This document shows, piece after piece, positions 34,819 to 46,256 of a stretch of 64,000 nucleotides of DNA; the stretch's first letter is position 1, and every line of letters starts with the position of its first letter. The translations under genes and the position numbers were made by a program. The stretch covers positions 11,481,864 to 11,545,863 of the forward strand of contig JACGWO010000008.1 in assembly GCA_034509735.1 (NCBI GenBank). Reading direction: 5' to 3'. The notes below the pieces were generated by a model. That model had not been told where the DNA came from, searched no databases, and saw only the letters and a list, made by a program, of their open reading frames with translations. The stretch is from Sesamum alatum. Taxonomy: Eukaryota; Streptophyta; Magnoliopsida; Lamiales; Pedaliaceae.

Positions 34819-35667
34819 TGTAGACAAATTAATTTTACGCCCAATCAAATGACGACAAGTGGAAAATAGATATTATTTATCAATTATATTCTATTTTTCT
34901 ATTTATATTTTAGAATTTACTAAATTAATTCTAAATATAAATAGTTAAAATTAATTGATATTTAATATATATTTCGTCATCAAATCAACGGTCGACACGT
35001 GTCAAATTGAGGTGTTCCGGCCAATCAAATCAAGACAAATTTTTCTTATATTATCTCTTTGGAAAATACAAAAATTAAAGAGATAATATTGAAATTGACC
35101 AATCATGTCTTCCCAAATATTTAATGTATTTATCTCCCGACAACTATATTAAAAGGTCATGGGAACTCATTCAAAACACACACACATACAAGCAAGTTCA
35201 AGAAGTCTCAAAATCCTCTCAGGCAAATCAAGTCCACGGCGTTCTATTCAAGGCGTTCGTCGCGGAAATCGTCCAAAGTCAGCATTTGATTCGACAAGAA
35301 GCCTGAAGACCGGCGAATTAACGTTATCAAGACAGAAGTCCACCTTGGCGGAAGATCAAAGTCTCAAATCCACCAAGAACATCCCAAATTCAAGTCAAAT
35401 ATCGTCAAGTTTATAGCGTTTGATCCGAGAACAAGTCAACGACCCCCGAATTAACGTTATTCAAAGTCAAAGTCAACATCAAAGGAGATCAAACGTCACA
35501 GTTTCACCTCCGAAGTTGCCGAAGTCAAAAGATCACGTTCTTGAAGAGAAGAATCAGAGGTTTTCAAGTAGAGATTTCGCACCCACAAAATACTCAATTC
35601 AATTCAAGAATTTATTTGTAATATTTTCGTATTTCGTTGAATTCAGGAACACGAAAATTTATTTACA
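34819..35667 (+). repeat. 3' LTR of element 1 (849 bp)
   Basis: Matches 21982-22911 with few substitutions. It lacks about 60 bp between TATTTATCTC and GACAACTATAT, just upstream of the TATA box, and has smaller deletions near 35195-35255. The TATA box reads TATATTAA. Confidence 0.95.
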
Positions 35668-35672
35668 ACAAC

Positions 35673-36018
35673 CTTTGTATCTATATATTATTTTAAGTGA
35701 GAACACCCTTTTAGCATTCTTACTCAATTTTGGTATATCATTTATTTTTAAATTAATTAATTATTTTTAACTCCTCTATTTATCATGGTTTTTCATACCT
35801 ATCTTTTGGTATTTTTTTTCCTCATGCATTTTGTTATTTCTCCAATATTATTTATTATATTTTTTTGTCAATGTCTTTTTTTAGAAGTCAAAATATTTAT
35901 ATTAACTTGTTATCTTAGTATAAATTTTTAGGTACTTTTTTACTCTACAAAAATTAATAATATAATGTACATAAATATTTTATTTTAATTTATTTTTAAA
36001 ATTTATGCATATACATAG
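35673..36018. other. AT-rich flank, no gene seen
   Basis: The first bases (TTGTATCTATAT, 35675-35686) are the complement of ATATAGATACAA (21969-21980) on the other side of element 1. The rest is AT-rich without features. Confidence 0.6.
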
Positions 36019-36788
36019 TGATACCTTCTCAAATATTTTTTCTCAAGTCCAAAACTAAGGAGGTGCCGCCCCAAAAGACAACCAGCTAGCTAGCCAAGCT
36101 CATAACCCATTTATTTTTACTAACCTACCAAACCTAAAAACGAACCCAATCCAGTAGGATGACTTATCAGACAACAAGGTCGACGCATCACATGCATTTT
36201 TGACATCATAAGACACATTATATCAAAAAAAAATAAAAAATCAACAAACTCCTCCTAGATTGGTCGAAGGCGACCTGGTCACAACAGGTAAAACGACACC
36301 CACTCAAATCGGGTTGAGTGACAAGACTTGTTCAAACTTAATATCTTCAAGATAAGTCCAAATTGCAATCTTTTTCTTTGTTAGTTAGCTAATTCATACA
36401 ACTTTCTAATGATGTATCACAAGCTATAACTACTTTCAGATCCACTTTCGAAAGTCACAAGTTGTATCACGATGACCTATAAATAGAGGTCAATGTGCAG
36501 CCAATATGGTAACAAGTATCCTACACTTTCACATTTATTTTCTCTCTCAATTTCCGGCTATCTTTTAGCATATTTTTCCACACCCACATGACTTTTATCA
36601 CTTTGTCATCATATTTGACCATTATTCTAAACAAAGTTATTTATTTATTTATTTATTCAGTCAAATAAATTACTAACTTAAGCATCAGAGTACTAACCCT
36701 TGTTTTGTAGGTTAGTCCTCCCTTGATGTTAGGATTTTCGCAAAGATCATTCGGCCATTATAGTGTTACTTGACTCTGGTATGCATCA
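36019..36788 (+). repeat. 5' LTR of element 2
   Basis: Shares with 46845-47590 the phrases CAACAAACTCCTCCTAGATTG, AGTTAGCTAA, GTGCAGCCAATATGGTAACA and TATCTTTTAGCATATTTTT. A TATA box CCTATAAATAG lies at about 36477. The LTR ends TATGCATCA directly before the primer site. Confidence 0.85.
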
Positions 36789-36810
36789 TTGGCTCCGTCT
36801 AGGGGAAAAC
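36789..36810 (+). other. Primer binding site of element 2
   Basis: TTGGCTCCGTCTAGGGGAAA follows the LTR terminus ATGCATCA. It is a decayed form of the TTGGCGCCGTCT-type site common in Tat elements. Confidence 0.7.
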
Positions 36811-36829
36811 TTGAGTTAGAGACATGGGA

Positions 36830-38850
36830 AATGGATAGTTTGGACAATGGAGGTAACAATGGCTCTTTTGAGGGAATCACTTTCCTCCTCGCTGCAACAA
36901 AGTTCTGTTGTTCCACCTCGAGAATAGGCTTTAGGGGATCTCACTGCCCCAACTCCAGCTTTTGACCCAACAACTCTACCTGCTACCATCAACCCACTCT
37001 TTTGCGAGCAGTGTCATCAGTTCATCGTCGAGACCATCAACTCAACCCTCCGAGGTTCCCAAGCTAGCGAAGCAAGATAATCCTCTCAATAGGAAAGGGT
37101 CAGAACACAAGGAGATCATGGAACCGATTGGCAAACTCCCACTATCCTGTTGATCCAACCAACAAAGAAGGAATCGATAGGGAACCTGCCGTGATCTGCC
37201 GCTCTCTCAAGAAGGAAGTGGTGGAATTCCACCAAGAAGTAAGAAAGGAATCTTGACTTCCAGAGCGAGGTATTCCCTTCAGCGCTGACATTATGCTAGA
37301 AAAGCTCCATGCTCAGTTCAGGGCACCTTTGCATCTGCGTCCTTACATTGGCAATACAGACCCTCCTGAACATCTGTAAGTTAAAAAAGTGCAGCAGATA
37401 GACCGATGGTATTAAATGCCCTGTATTTCTTATTACACTATCCGACTCTGCCCAGCAATGGTTCAACCAACTTTCAGCTAGATCAATACGTTCTTTTGTA
37501 GAGGTCAGCTTTTTTTTACTATAATAGCTCGCTAGCAACAAAAAATACAAAGAACCGACTATCAGTCTTTACGGAGTAAAACATGAGGAAAAAGTGACCT
37601 TGAGGGCGTATGTCCAATGTTTTAACCAATGATTAAAGTTTTATTTCCAACACATGTTTTGAGTTAATAAATATTAAAAACTTTTCAGAAACGTTACAGA
37701 AAAATCACAAAATTAAAGAAACATACATAATAGTCATAAAAAAAAAAAAAAAATATTACCTATCTCTTTTTTATTCAAACATATCTAATTTAATTTTGTA
37801 TCATTTAGCCTATTAAAATTATTTTTATGTAGATCATTATATATTTGGAGTTATTATTTGATGTAGTTGCTATTGAAACTAAATAATAAAATAATATTTA
37901 TTTTTAACTATGTGTTATAAAATATATATAATACATTGATATTTATACACATAACATTACTAATTTAGCGTAATATTAAATCTATTATCATTAAATGAAA
38001 TACTTATGCATAATACAAGAATTTATAAGTACAAAATAAATGTTTCGCTAAAAAAATAGGAAAAATCAAAAGTTTCTTAGGAAACTCGAAGATTTCGAGG
38101 AAAATTTAAGAAAAATGAAGTGTTTCGAAAGAAACTAGATAATTTCGAAACATCAAAAATAGAAATGTTTTCATAGTTTTGATGGAAACGTATGAAAATT
38201 TTAAATCATGGTTTTAACAATGCCATTTAGGAGGTTCCAACGGCCCACCAGGAAGTGCTGATTAGCACTCTCACACAGGGGCTCCGAGTAGGAGCTCTCT
38301 TTGAATCCTTGGCAAAGAAACCTACAACTAGCATCCATGCCTACTAGCTTGAGCTAAAAAGTACATGAACCTGAAAAATGCCCAGCCGGTGAAGAGGGCT
38401 GACAACCGTGACAAAAGGAGGGACAATGAAGCCACCTCTACCCGCATGAGCAGAAGGGAAACCCAAGAGCGATTCAATCCCCTCGACCAAAGAACGAGCA
38501 TTTCACCCTACTCATCACCAGCCCAGCACGGATCTAATGGTTATAACATGCACCCCGCCTTGCAGTAGCCTAAAGAGGAGGGACCTCAACTTCTTGGGTG
38601 AAAATATTTCTGCAGTACCACAGAGAGTATGGAAACGATACCAACAAATGCGGCCAATTAAGGCAAGAGATAAAGGCTCATCTAGGCCAGCTGCTTATGA
38701 GATTACGTCAACAAGGATCTACGACGTGAGCAATAGGAGGAGCTTTCCTACCTTTGAGACTTATGTAGAAGCGAGGATTGAGCTGCCTGTTCTTCCAGAA
38801 GGGAGCACCAAAACAAGAAAGTACCTACTGAGTAGAGCCTAGAAAACATA
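36830..38850 (+). pseudogene. Element 2 gag remnant
   Basis: A serine/threonine-rich N-terminal part (36962-37153) is followed by a gag-core remnant at about 37310-37510: FRAPLHLRPYIGNTDPPEHL and a decayed segment around 'SAQQWFNQLS' read over two frames. About 500 bp of AT-rich sequence (37640-38220) interrupts it, after which gag resumes in decayed frames through about 38850 (PTTSIHA-like, then a charged segment from 38365). Many stops and frameshifts. Confidence 0.7.
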
Positions 38851-39069
38851 CCTGCCAAAGGAGTGATCCATATGATAGCAGGAGAACCCACTAATGGGGA
38901 CTCCAGAAGAGCAAGACGGGCACATGGTCGTGCTGCCAGAACGGTAATGAAAATTGACTACAAAGTACCAACTGAGGATCCTACGATCCACTTCAAATCT
39001 GTTGACTCGTAGGGAGTTCACTTACCTAATAATCATTTTCTTGTTATTTATGCTATTTTGGTTAACTAT

Positions 39070-39690
39070 ACTGTTCATCATATTTTTTTGGATTTTGTAA
39101 GCTTAGTAGATACCCTGTTGGAGCCGGTAGACATATCATAGTATGGTTTTTCAAGGGAAGTTATACATCCCCTAGGATAGATCTTACTCCGCTTATCCTT
39201 TGGAGTGGAGCCTAATAGGAAAATTAAGATGATCTGCTTCCTCATAGTAGATATGCTATCAGCATATAATGTCATTTTAGGGCGATTTTGCCCTGAATGT
39301 CTTCCAGGCTATAGTTTCTATCTACCACATGAAGCTGAAATTCATCATCGGAGCAGAGTAGGCGAAGTTACAGGGCGATCAGTACACAACATGAAAATGC
39401 TATGTTGAATTTGTAAAATGAGGCAGTAGGAAGGAAGTGGAGGTAGATCCACCTGATCCTAGCAGGAAGAAGAGTAAGAAACGAATGTAGTATATCAAGC
39501 AAGGAAATGACGTTCTAGATCGAGTACAACCTATAGAGGAGTTGTTGAGCATCTAGCTGGTGCCAAGAGAGCCGGAAAAAACTACCAAGATGTGCTCCCA
39601 GCTAAGTCCTAAATTGTCAGGACAAGTAACCACTATTTTGCAGCAAAATAGCGAGGCCAAGTGCGAAGAACTTGCAATAGGTACCAAAAA
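39070..39690 (+). pseudogene. Element 2 protease and pre-RT remnant
   Basis: Read over two frames, the passage at about 39220-39400 gives CFLIVDMLSAYNVILGR, then decayed QAIVSIYHMKLKF and a GDQYTT-like end, typical of the C-terminal half of Tat protease. The following 39430-39690 is an acidic and basic linker. The sequence then jumps to archaeal-type RNase H, so reverse transcriptase and the first RNase H have been deleted. Confidence 0.65.
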
Positions 39691-39749
39691 TGGCTCTTAA
39701 TGCAGGAGCAAAAATTTGACAGCTTGCTCAGATTCGTAGTTGTTGACCA

Positions 39750-40200
39750 ACCACGTGGAAGGCATGTACGACGTAAAGGAAGACAAAATGAAGGATTGCA
39801 ACAAAGAAATAAATGAGCTCAAGAGCTTCTAACTCCTCTAAATTCCCTGCACAGAGAACACTGAAAGCGACTACCTAGCTCGGGTAGGTAGTTCTCCAGC
39901 CAACTACAGCACCTGCACTATCACTATAACACATTTACCAAAGTTTCTAATGATACTGATGTAAACATCTTGCAGATCAACATAGATTTGAGGAAACCCC
40001 TCCTTGATTACCTTAAAGAAGGAACCCTTCTTGGTGACGAAAATGAGGCAGCCTGCATGAGCAACATGGCAACTAAATTTTGCCTTGTTAGGATGGATAA
40101 TCTACAAATGTTGTTTCTCCAAGCCCTACCTTCGATGTTTGTCAGTAGAGGGAAAACTATCGTACTGCTTTCAAGAATCGACACGATCTTGGAATGCGAC
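39750..40200 (+). pseudogene. Element 2 archaeal-type RNase H end and integrase N-terminus
   Basis: MYDVKEDKMKDCNKEINELK (about 39758-39825) and a decayed ENTESDYLARVGSS are the end of the second RNase H. DLRKPLLDYLKEGTLLGDEN (39985-40044) opens the integrase. Stops separate the pieces. The frame is cut at about 40200 by the Copia-type insertion and resumes at about 42222. Confidence 0.75.
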
Positions 40201-40569
40201 TGAAGCCTAAAACAAAAGAATTTAAAACGGTTTCAAAGGAGTGTTCACTCTGAATTTCTCAGGCATTCGGTGTTTCAAATGCATCAAAATAAATAAAATA
40301 AACATGTCTGTATGGTAGCTAATGGAAAAAACGAAAAGGTGAATGAAATGCAAACTAAAACTTTGCCTATTTCGTTTTCTTGTTCGACAACAAACGTTTA
40401 TTCCCTTTGGCTCCGAGTTTCGTTTACTTGAGAATCCAACCTACGATTCCTCTATTTTGTCCTCACCACACAAGGGAAGAGAACCTTGAACTATTTCTAG
40501 ATAGAACACGATTGTAGAAGAAACAAAATCCAAATGAACACTATTGATTATTGTATTTACATTTTAATT

Positions 40570-40579
40570 GGCTTTTATA
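40570..40579 (-). promoter_or_regulatory. Candidate TATA box in the Copia-type LTR copy 2
   Basis: Minus-strand TATAAAAGCC, in the position expected for the U3/R border if the element runs leftwards. Confidence 0.45.
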
Positions 40580-40804
40580 CTTGAATCAAATTCAACAAGA
40601 ACAATCAAAAGAAGACGAGTTTGGGAGATGTGCTCGGTTTCTAAAACCAAGAGAGAGCAGTCAATTTTGTTGAGAGAGTTAGAGAGGACAATTGTGTGTC
40701 TAATGAAATCTAATCTAAAAAACAACAAGTTATGTCCAATATAACTTCCTTCAAACTTATGCACAACTTGTACATAACTTCCAATTATGTTAGTTCACTA
40801 CTTG

Positions 40805-40832
<28 letters not shown>
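40805..40832. repeat. (CA)14 microsatellite
   Basis: Uninterrupted CA dinucleotides followed by CTCTCTC, inside the Copia-type insertion. Confidence 0.95.
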
Positions 40833-40836
<4 letters not shown>

Positions 40837-42221
40837 CTCATGGCCGGCCACTACTCCTAATTGAGGAGTTACAACCACTCCTTAACTTTATCTCAACGCA
40901 AGAAGGCTTGGGCTTCAAGTAGTGGACCGGACTTGTTTAATCAAATTAATTCAAGCCCAACCAAGGATCATTGGGTATTTAAATTAATCTAATTAAGTTT
41001 AAACTCAGTAATCCACTAGCTTATTTAATCCAATTAAATAAACACAAGGCTAAATACTAATTAATTAATCCAATCAATTGATTAGATCAGACTCAATTTA
41101 ATTAATTCAATTAATTTAAAAGTGTCAAGCCCAAATTTAATTAATCCAATTAATTAAATTTTTGGCCATCCATCAAATGGACTTTTTCAAAATAACTGAT
41201 TATATTATTTATACTCTCTATGAATTAACTTAATCCAATTAAATTAATTTATTTCATTTAGAATTAATTCCAAATTAATTCTACCACTTTCATAGTGATT
41301 TGTGTGTGACTCTTTAGGTTCACATGACACTAGAGACTAGGTGAATGTTGGCGTCCTTTCATCAACTGTCTCCTAGTCTGAGTCTAGAGCATGGAATTGC
41401 GCGACGGTTCCTATCCTGGACCACAAAAATATGCTAAATACTCAGACGCACTTACTCTATTGATCAACGTAGGAAATCATTCCCTATTCGACCAATCGTT
41501 GTGGCCACAAGCTCAAAGAGCTTAAACCATCTTAGAGTGCATAAGAGACTTAATTTTCATATAGACGGATGACAGATTCCGTCTTGGAACTCGCCGTCCT
41601 CACTACATATACCACTGCACTGGACAAGGCTTATAATGACCACATCCAAGATACGGTCATCTCACCAAATCCAAGGTACAACCATCATATGCATGTGACT
41701 GTTGTGGTTCCTCAAGTCATAGGACTAAAATCATACTACCGGAGCAAAGAAGTTTTAGTGACCAAGCCTCAAAGGCTTCCAAATGATGACTTCTCACGAG
41801 TCAGTTCAGTCGGCATAACAACTTTGTTAACCACCCACTGAAGTTGCATAGATGTCTAACATTTATCGCCGATGAAACATGATACTCGTCCATTGAATGC
41901 AACACTAATGAAGGTCTCAATAGGACTCTCGTACCCTGTCTCGAGGTCCTTGACTTGGAACGTTTCAGACCCAATCCTCAGAAGTTGCTCGCATAGCTAT
42001 CATCTAATCCGCAACCCAACTACATGGCTATTCTTTTGGTCTGTGGCTTTGTTGTGATGTTAAAGTAGTATAACAATAATAAGTAAGAACAAAAAACACA
42101 ACTTTAAAGTATAATACTTACTTTATTCATAATTAATAATATATTACATTGAAATTATCAGAATAGATTATAGAAGACCATTCCAATTGGCTTTCTGGTC
42201 ACCTATTCTAACAATTGCAGG

Positions 42222-42880
42222 ATATACATGAAGGATTCTACGGATGTCATACAAGTGAGATGGAACTTGCAGAGAAAACTTGACGAGCCGGATATTTCTG
42301 GCTCAATCTCAAGAAAGATGCAATAGATTAGGCAAAGAATTACGAGCAATGCTAGAAGCATGCTCCACTCATCCATGTATCTGTGAAACCCTTCAAAGCA
42401 CTTTCAACACCTTACCCATTTGTCAAATAGGGTATGGACATAGTAGGTCCATTCCCAGCTGCACAAAGACAACGAAAGTTCTTGCTAGTGGCAGTAGATT
42501 ACTTCAACAAGTGGGTGAAAGCTAAACCCCTAGCTACGATCACAGAGAATGAAATGCTTAAATTCTTATGAAAAATATAGTATGTACATATAGTTTCCCT
42601 TGTGAAATTAATTCTAAAAATGGTCATCAGTTTTAGGAATGGAAGATCCAGAACTAGTGTGCCTACCTAGGCATCCAATAAAGATTTACCTCAGTGGCCT
42701 ATCCATTAGCTAATGGACAAGTGGATGTCACAAACCGCATATTGGTGCAAGACATCAAAACCAAGCTCGAACAAGCAAAAGACATGTGACAAAAAACTCT
42801 CTCAGCCATAGAATTCCTATAGCCTTAGGAAGTTTACTTCTGAACCCTACTCAAAACTTAATACTTTATCTAAATAAAGT
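42222..42880 (+). pseudogene. Element 2 integrase, continued
   Basis: Resumes with QDIHEGFYGCHTSEMELAEK (zinc-binding domain), a decayed WLNLKKDAID and then the catalytic core: MDIVGPFPAAQRQRKFLLVA and VDYFNKWVKAKPLATITENE (about 42432-42550). A frameshift and stops follow. Traces of the second half (SSVAYPLANGQVDVTNRI-like, about 42690-42740) are readable. With 39985-40200 it forms one integrase split by the insertion. Confidence 0.8.
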
Positions 42881-42939
42881 ATTACTTTGTTGGAATGAAA
42901 ACGATTCGATTCCTCTGCCATATTTTTTGCATTGATAAC

Positions 42940-43320
42940 AGGTGAATCCTATTGGCTTTAAGCCCTAATAAGCCGCCCTAACTTAGCGCACTCCTACTGG
43001 TTTCAAGCCCTAATAACCACCCTCAACTAGCGAACTCAAATTTGCTTCGATCCCTAATAACCCGCGCTCAGCAGACACACTCTTATTGGCTATGAGTCCT
43101 AATAAGCCACCTCTGCTGGCACACTCCTATTGGCGCCGAGCCCAAATAAATTGCCTTTTGTTAGTGCACTCCTACTGGCTTCAAGCTCTGATAAGCGGCC
43201 TCAGTTGGCACACTCTTTCTCATTTCTACTGGTTGCGAGCCCTAATAAGTCGCCCCTTAGTTGGCGCACTGCTCATTTCTTTAGATATAAGCCACAACAT
43301 GTTGCCTCTAACTGACACAA
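42940..43320. repeat. Minisatellite of about 45-60 bp units in element 2
   Basis: Seven to eight degenerate copies of a unit built from CACTCCTATTGGCTTCGAGC, then CCCTAATAAGCCGCC, then a CTCAGCTGGCG-like end. It lies just after integrase. Plus-strand open frames across it merely reflect the repeat. Confidence 0.85.
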
Positions 43321-44430
43321 TTACTTAGCTATAAAGGCAAAAATAAACTATATGGATTATCTTAATACTTGTTTTTCTGCTCTTGCATTTGCTTAACTCA
43401 AGCTACAGTAGGTTCCACTCTACTTTGGCTGGATAAACTACCTGTAAGGAAAATGGGTTGCACACTGCCTTGAGGAGAAAGTCTTTAAACATGCCATACT
43501 CTATGAAGGCAACTCGACTGAATGACAAGTTGCCTAGCTAAAGATAGGAGGATGCTGACCGCTCTGCTCAATCAATAGAGAAGTGCATGCCAAAAAAGCA
43601 TTACCTCAAGCCTTTAGCAAACTGACAAAACATGTGACTGTGCTCCAGCAAGAATATCCTTGCCTATCTAAACTCAGTTAAGAGTTGTATGCTTTATTAC
43701 CCAGTATACATGCCCATGTGTTCCTAGCCAGTTTGGTAACACATTTAACGAAAGCGCCGAATTCCTACATTATGAGAGAAGCTTATGTTGCAGGAGGAGA
43801 CCTCCTCGATATTTAAGGACGCCATGTAGGTATACTTGGTAACACGTAAACTTGTTACTATGGTGAAAATATCCAATAACAAACAAGCAAGAGAGCAAGA
43901 ATAGTAGGGCATACTTATAAAAACCATTCAGAAGAGAAGGGGGAGAAATAGAATCCAAGGCACACCTGTGGCATATCACTCAAAATATTCAATCCTATAA
44001 CCGAGCATCCATAGCCTCACACAGGAGGTATAAATCAATATTTACAAAAAGAAATTATTTTCATCCACAATAGGAGGAAAGCAGGGCCATTTACCAGCTA
44101 GATATGACCCTGTTGCGAATTTAGCCCCTTCCACATCAAAAGGGGGAATGTTTTCTTTACCAGCAATAATAGGAGGTGCAGCCTGGAGAGGTCACACATC
44201 CTCCCTCACTTGGTTGATCAAATACACCATCATCAGGTCCTGCTTAGCTTTGCAGGAAGAGGAATTTCTGGCTTGGTAGGTGGGATTTTATCATCCGGTT
44301 TTGAGGCATTTGCTAGCCCAACATCTTCATCCCGGATGGAGATAGTTATTCGTGTTGGAGGGTAGGCTGTTGTCGAGAATTGCTGCGCATAGATCTGGAA
44401 CCTGTGATACTAACACTTTAAAGTTTGGTG
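43321..44430. other. Element 2 interior, no clear coding
   Basis: Non-repetitive sequence between the minisatellite and the antisense remnant, with short frames only. Nothing assignable. Confidence 0.5.
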
Positions 44431-44439
44431 GCTAAGAAG

Positions 44440-46256
44440 ATTTTGGAATTCCAGAGACCTCTTGTACTATGTTAAACGGCTTGTCCACAAAGCCTCTAGC
44501 ATATCCCTGCCTTCCTCAGTCTTATAATAGTTGTGGATCACCTCCTTCCTCACCTGCTTATACTGCAGGATAGCCTATTCTAACTGAACGTGCAGACTTG
44601 TAACCTCCTCATGCAGATGGTGAATGCTCGACGTTTCCTCCTCATGGAGTCGTTGTGCTTTCTTCATAGCCTCACTCAACTTGCGATTGACCCTCTCCAA
44701 CTCCTCAACATCCCAGAAGGAATCCTATGACAATGGGCCTCCTCGCTCAGCCCAGCTGAGTAAGTTACACCCCCAGCAAAGTCATCTACACATAGGAGGA
44801 AATTACTCAAGTAAAAAATTACTTAGCTCATATCCTTTTTTAAACATCAAATTTTATTTTCAATTACCTTGTTGAGATAGGAAGCAAATAGAGCAAGGCC
44901 TTTTGCCCTAGACAAGTTATCCGCATAGGTCCTATCCAGCAGGTCGAACCCCCTTCAAGAAGTCCATAAGCCAAGATGCTCTTACCGTCATTCAGCAGTA
45001 GGGATTGGCCTTTTGTTAAGTTCCAGTCAAGAATGTGCTTTCTCTTGGCCGCACTCTCTTTAGCAGGGCAAGGTGTCCCAGCCTAGTGGCCAGCGTGGGG
45101 CATGAGGCACTTGGAAGCCAGACTGGCTCTTAGCCCCCTTAGGAGGCATAGGCAACGGGTCGGCAGAGCGATTGCCCTTGGGATACCTAGTTGTCAGAAC
45201 TTGCAGGGGTAGATGGAGGACTTTTCAATAAAGTCCGCTGGTAGAAGAGCCGCAACAGGAGTCTTCTCCCTCTGCCCTCTCTCAGCCTACAACAGTTTCT
45301 AGAACATCTTTGCTACCAAAATTAATGTACAAACAAACAATCATTAATGCAAACTTATTTTAAAAAACGTTTTTCAATAGGGAAAATACCACAAAGGTCA
45401 CAAGAAATATACCGACAGACGAATCCATATTTGCCCATTTTGGGTCAAGGCCATACAGATAGGGAATGGCAAGATGGACTAATTTATGAGGATCATAGGG
45501 AAAGGCATTCAAATGGTCTAGCAGGCTTTGAAAAGCAACAAGACAGTTATGCGCATAGTATTTGAGATGTTCATGAGGCTTCGTGATCCACACACGAGGG
45601 AATCTCCAAGGTTCAAAGGGGAGATAAAGAAAAACTTACGTTTCCACTCCTTCACAAAGGACTCGTTGGGAAAGAACCGAGCTTCCCCTCGGGAAGTGAA
45701 ATAGAAGAGGCATGCCCTCTTAAGCATGAAGAATGAGTGAAATTGGGAACATAAGGGGTTTTCCCTATAATCTAACCAAAACAAAAAACTATACAACATG
45801 ATAAAGGATTTAGGTACCAATTAGTTCAAGTGAATGTTAAAATGGGCGGCTATATCCGAATAAAATTTGAGGATAGGAAAGCACAACCCAACTTACAACT
45901 GGGCTATGTAAAAGCAGAGAAATCCATCAGGTGGAAAATTTGGTGAGCATCAGAAGCAGGGACCTGAATCAAGAAATCATCAGGCATCCCGTACTTTGTC
46001 TTGATACTCACCGCCTTAACAACAAAAAAACGGGAGCGGTGAACACTAAAGGATTCAACCCCGTCAACGACCAACCTATCTTCTACCTTCTTTGTCTCCA
46101 TTTCCTCTCGACTGTTCCCCTCCTCTTCCTTGCTCACACCTCCATGATGGGAGGCGGAATCAAAAGCAGTGGGGTTCTCCGTTTCTTCCCCAGAAGATTC
46201 TACCAAATCCATCATCACCTCCTCAATTGCCCCCTCATATATCAATACTCCCAATA
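44440..46256 (-). pseudogene. Antisense 'putative gypsy type transposon'-like coiled-coil gene in element 2
   Basis: On the minus strand from 46254 the sequence reads an acidic N-terminus, then KTKYGMPDDFLIQVPASDAH, a decayed segment around KLGCAFLSSNFIRI, then FHSFFMLKRACLFYFTSRGE and FVKEWKRKFFFISPL (45610-45760). This order (aromatic FFxLKR, then WKxxFFF) resembles the family named 'putative gypsy type transposon' (Transposase_28). Further on, 44440-44720 reads as a coiled coil: DVEELERVNRKLSEAMKKAQ and HLHEEVTSLHVQLE. Stops and frameshifts occur throughout. The slot between integrase and 3' LTR, antisense to pol, is the same as that of the PMD gene in element 1. The family call rests on recalled motifs. 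Confidence 0.6.

Larger units (their letters stand above)
21982..35667 (+). mobile_element. Ty3/Gypsy retrotransposon, Tat/Ogre-like (element 1)
   Basis: A 13.7-kb element with two LTRs beginning TGTAGACAAATTAATTTT and ending TTTACA, a primer site directly after the 5' LTR, gag-pol on the plus strand, an antisense gene, and a polypurine tract before the 3' LTR. The 5-bp duplication ACAAC flanks it exactly (21977-21981 and 35668-35672). An archaeal-type RNase H placed after the normal RNase H, and the absence of a chromodomain after integrase, place it in the Tat lineage. The LTRs differ by a modest number of substitutions plus a few indels, so insertion is fairly recent. gag-pol has at least four premature stops and two frameshifts, so the copy is not autonomous. 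Confidence 0.95.
40201..42213 (-). mobile_element. Copia-type LTR insertion inside element 2, copy 2
   Basis: The stretch from about 41310 to 42213 matches copies at 1-905 and 62790-63570 (GTGTGACTCTTTAGGTTCAC, CACTAGAGACTAGGTGAA, CTCGCCGTCCTCACTACA, GGCTTTGTTGTGATG). The right end TATTCTAACA is TG...CA-compatible. On the minus strand a TATA box lies at 40570-40579. The left end is set by the point where element 2 integrase stops, not by a verified terminus. I found no convincing 5-bp duplication. No coding sequence, so it is a solo LTR or a non-autonomous derivative. Confidence 0.7.

Noticed and set aside
40196..42218. Target duplication for the Copia-type insertion in element 2.
   Set aside because: Bases next to the assumed ends (GCGAC and ATTGC) do not match, so the left terminus or the duplication is not established.
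42940..43330. Possible CRISPR-like array of regular repeats.
   Set aside because: Plant genome; units are contiguous and degenerate with no constant repeat and unique spacers.
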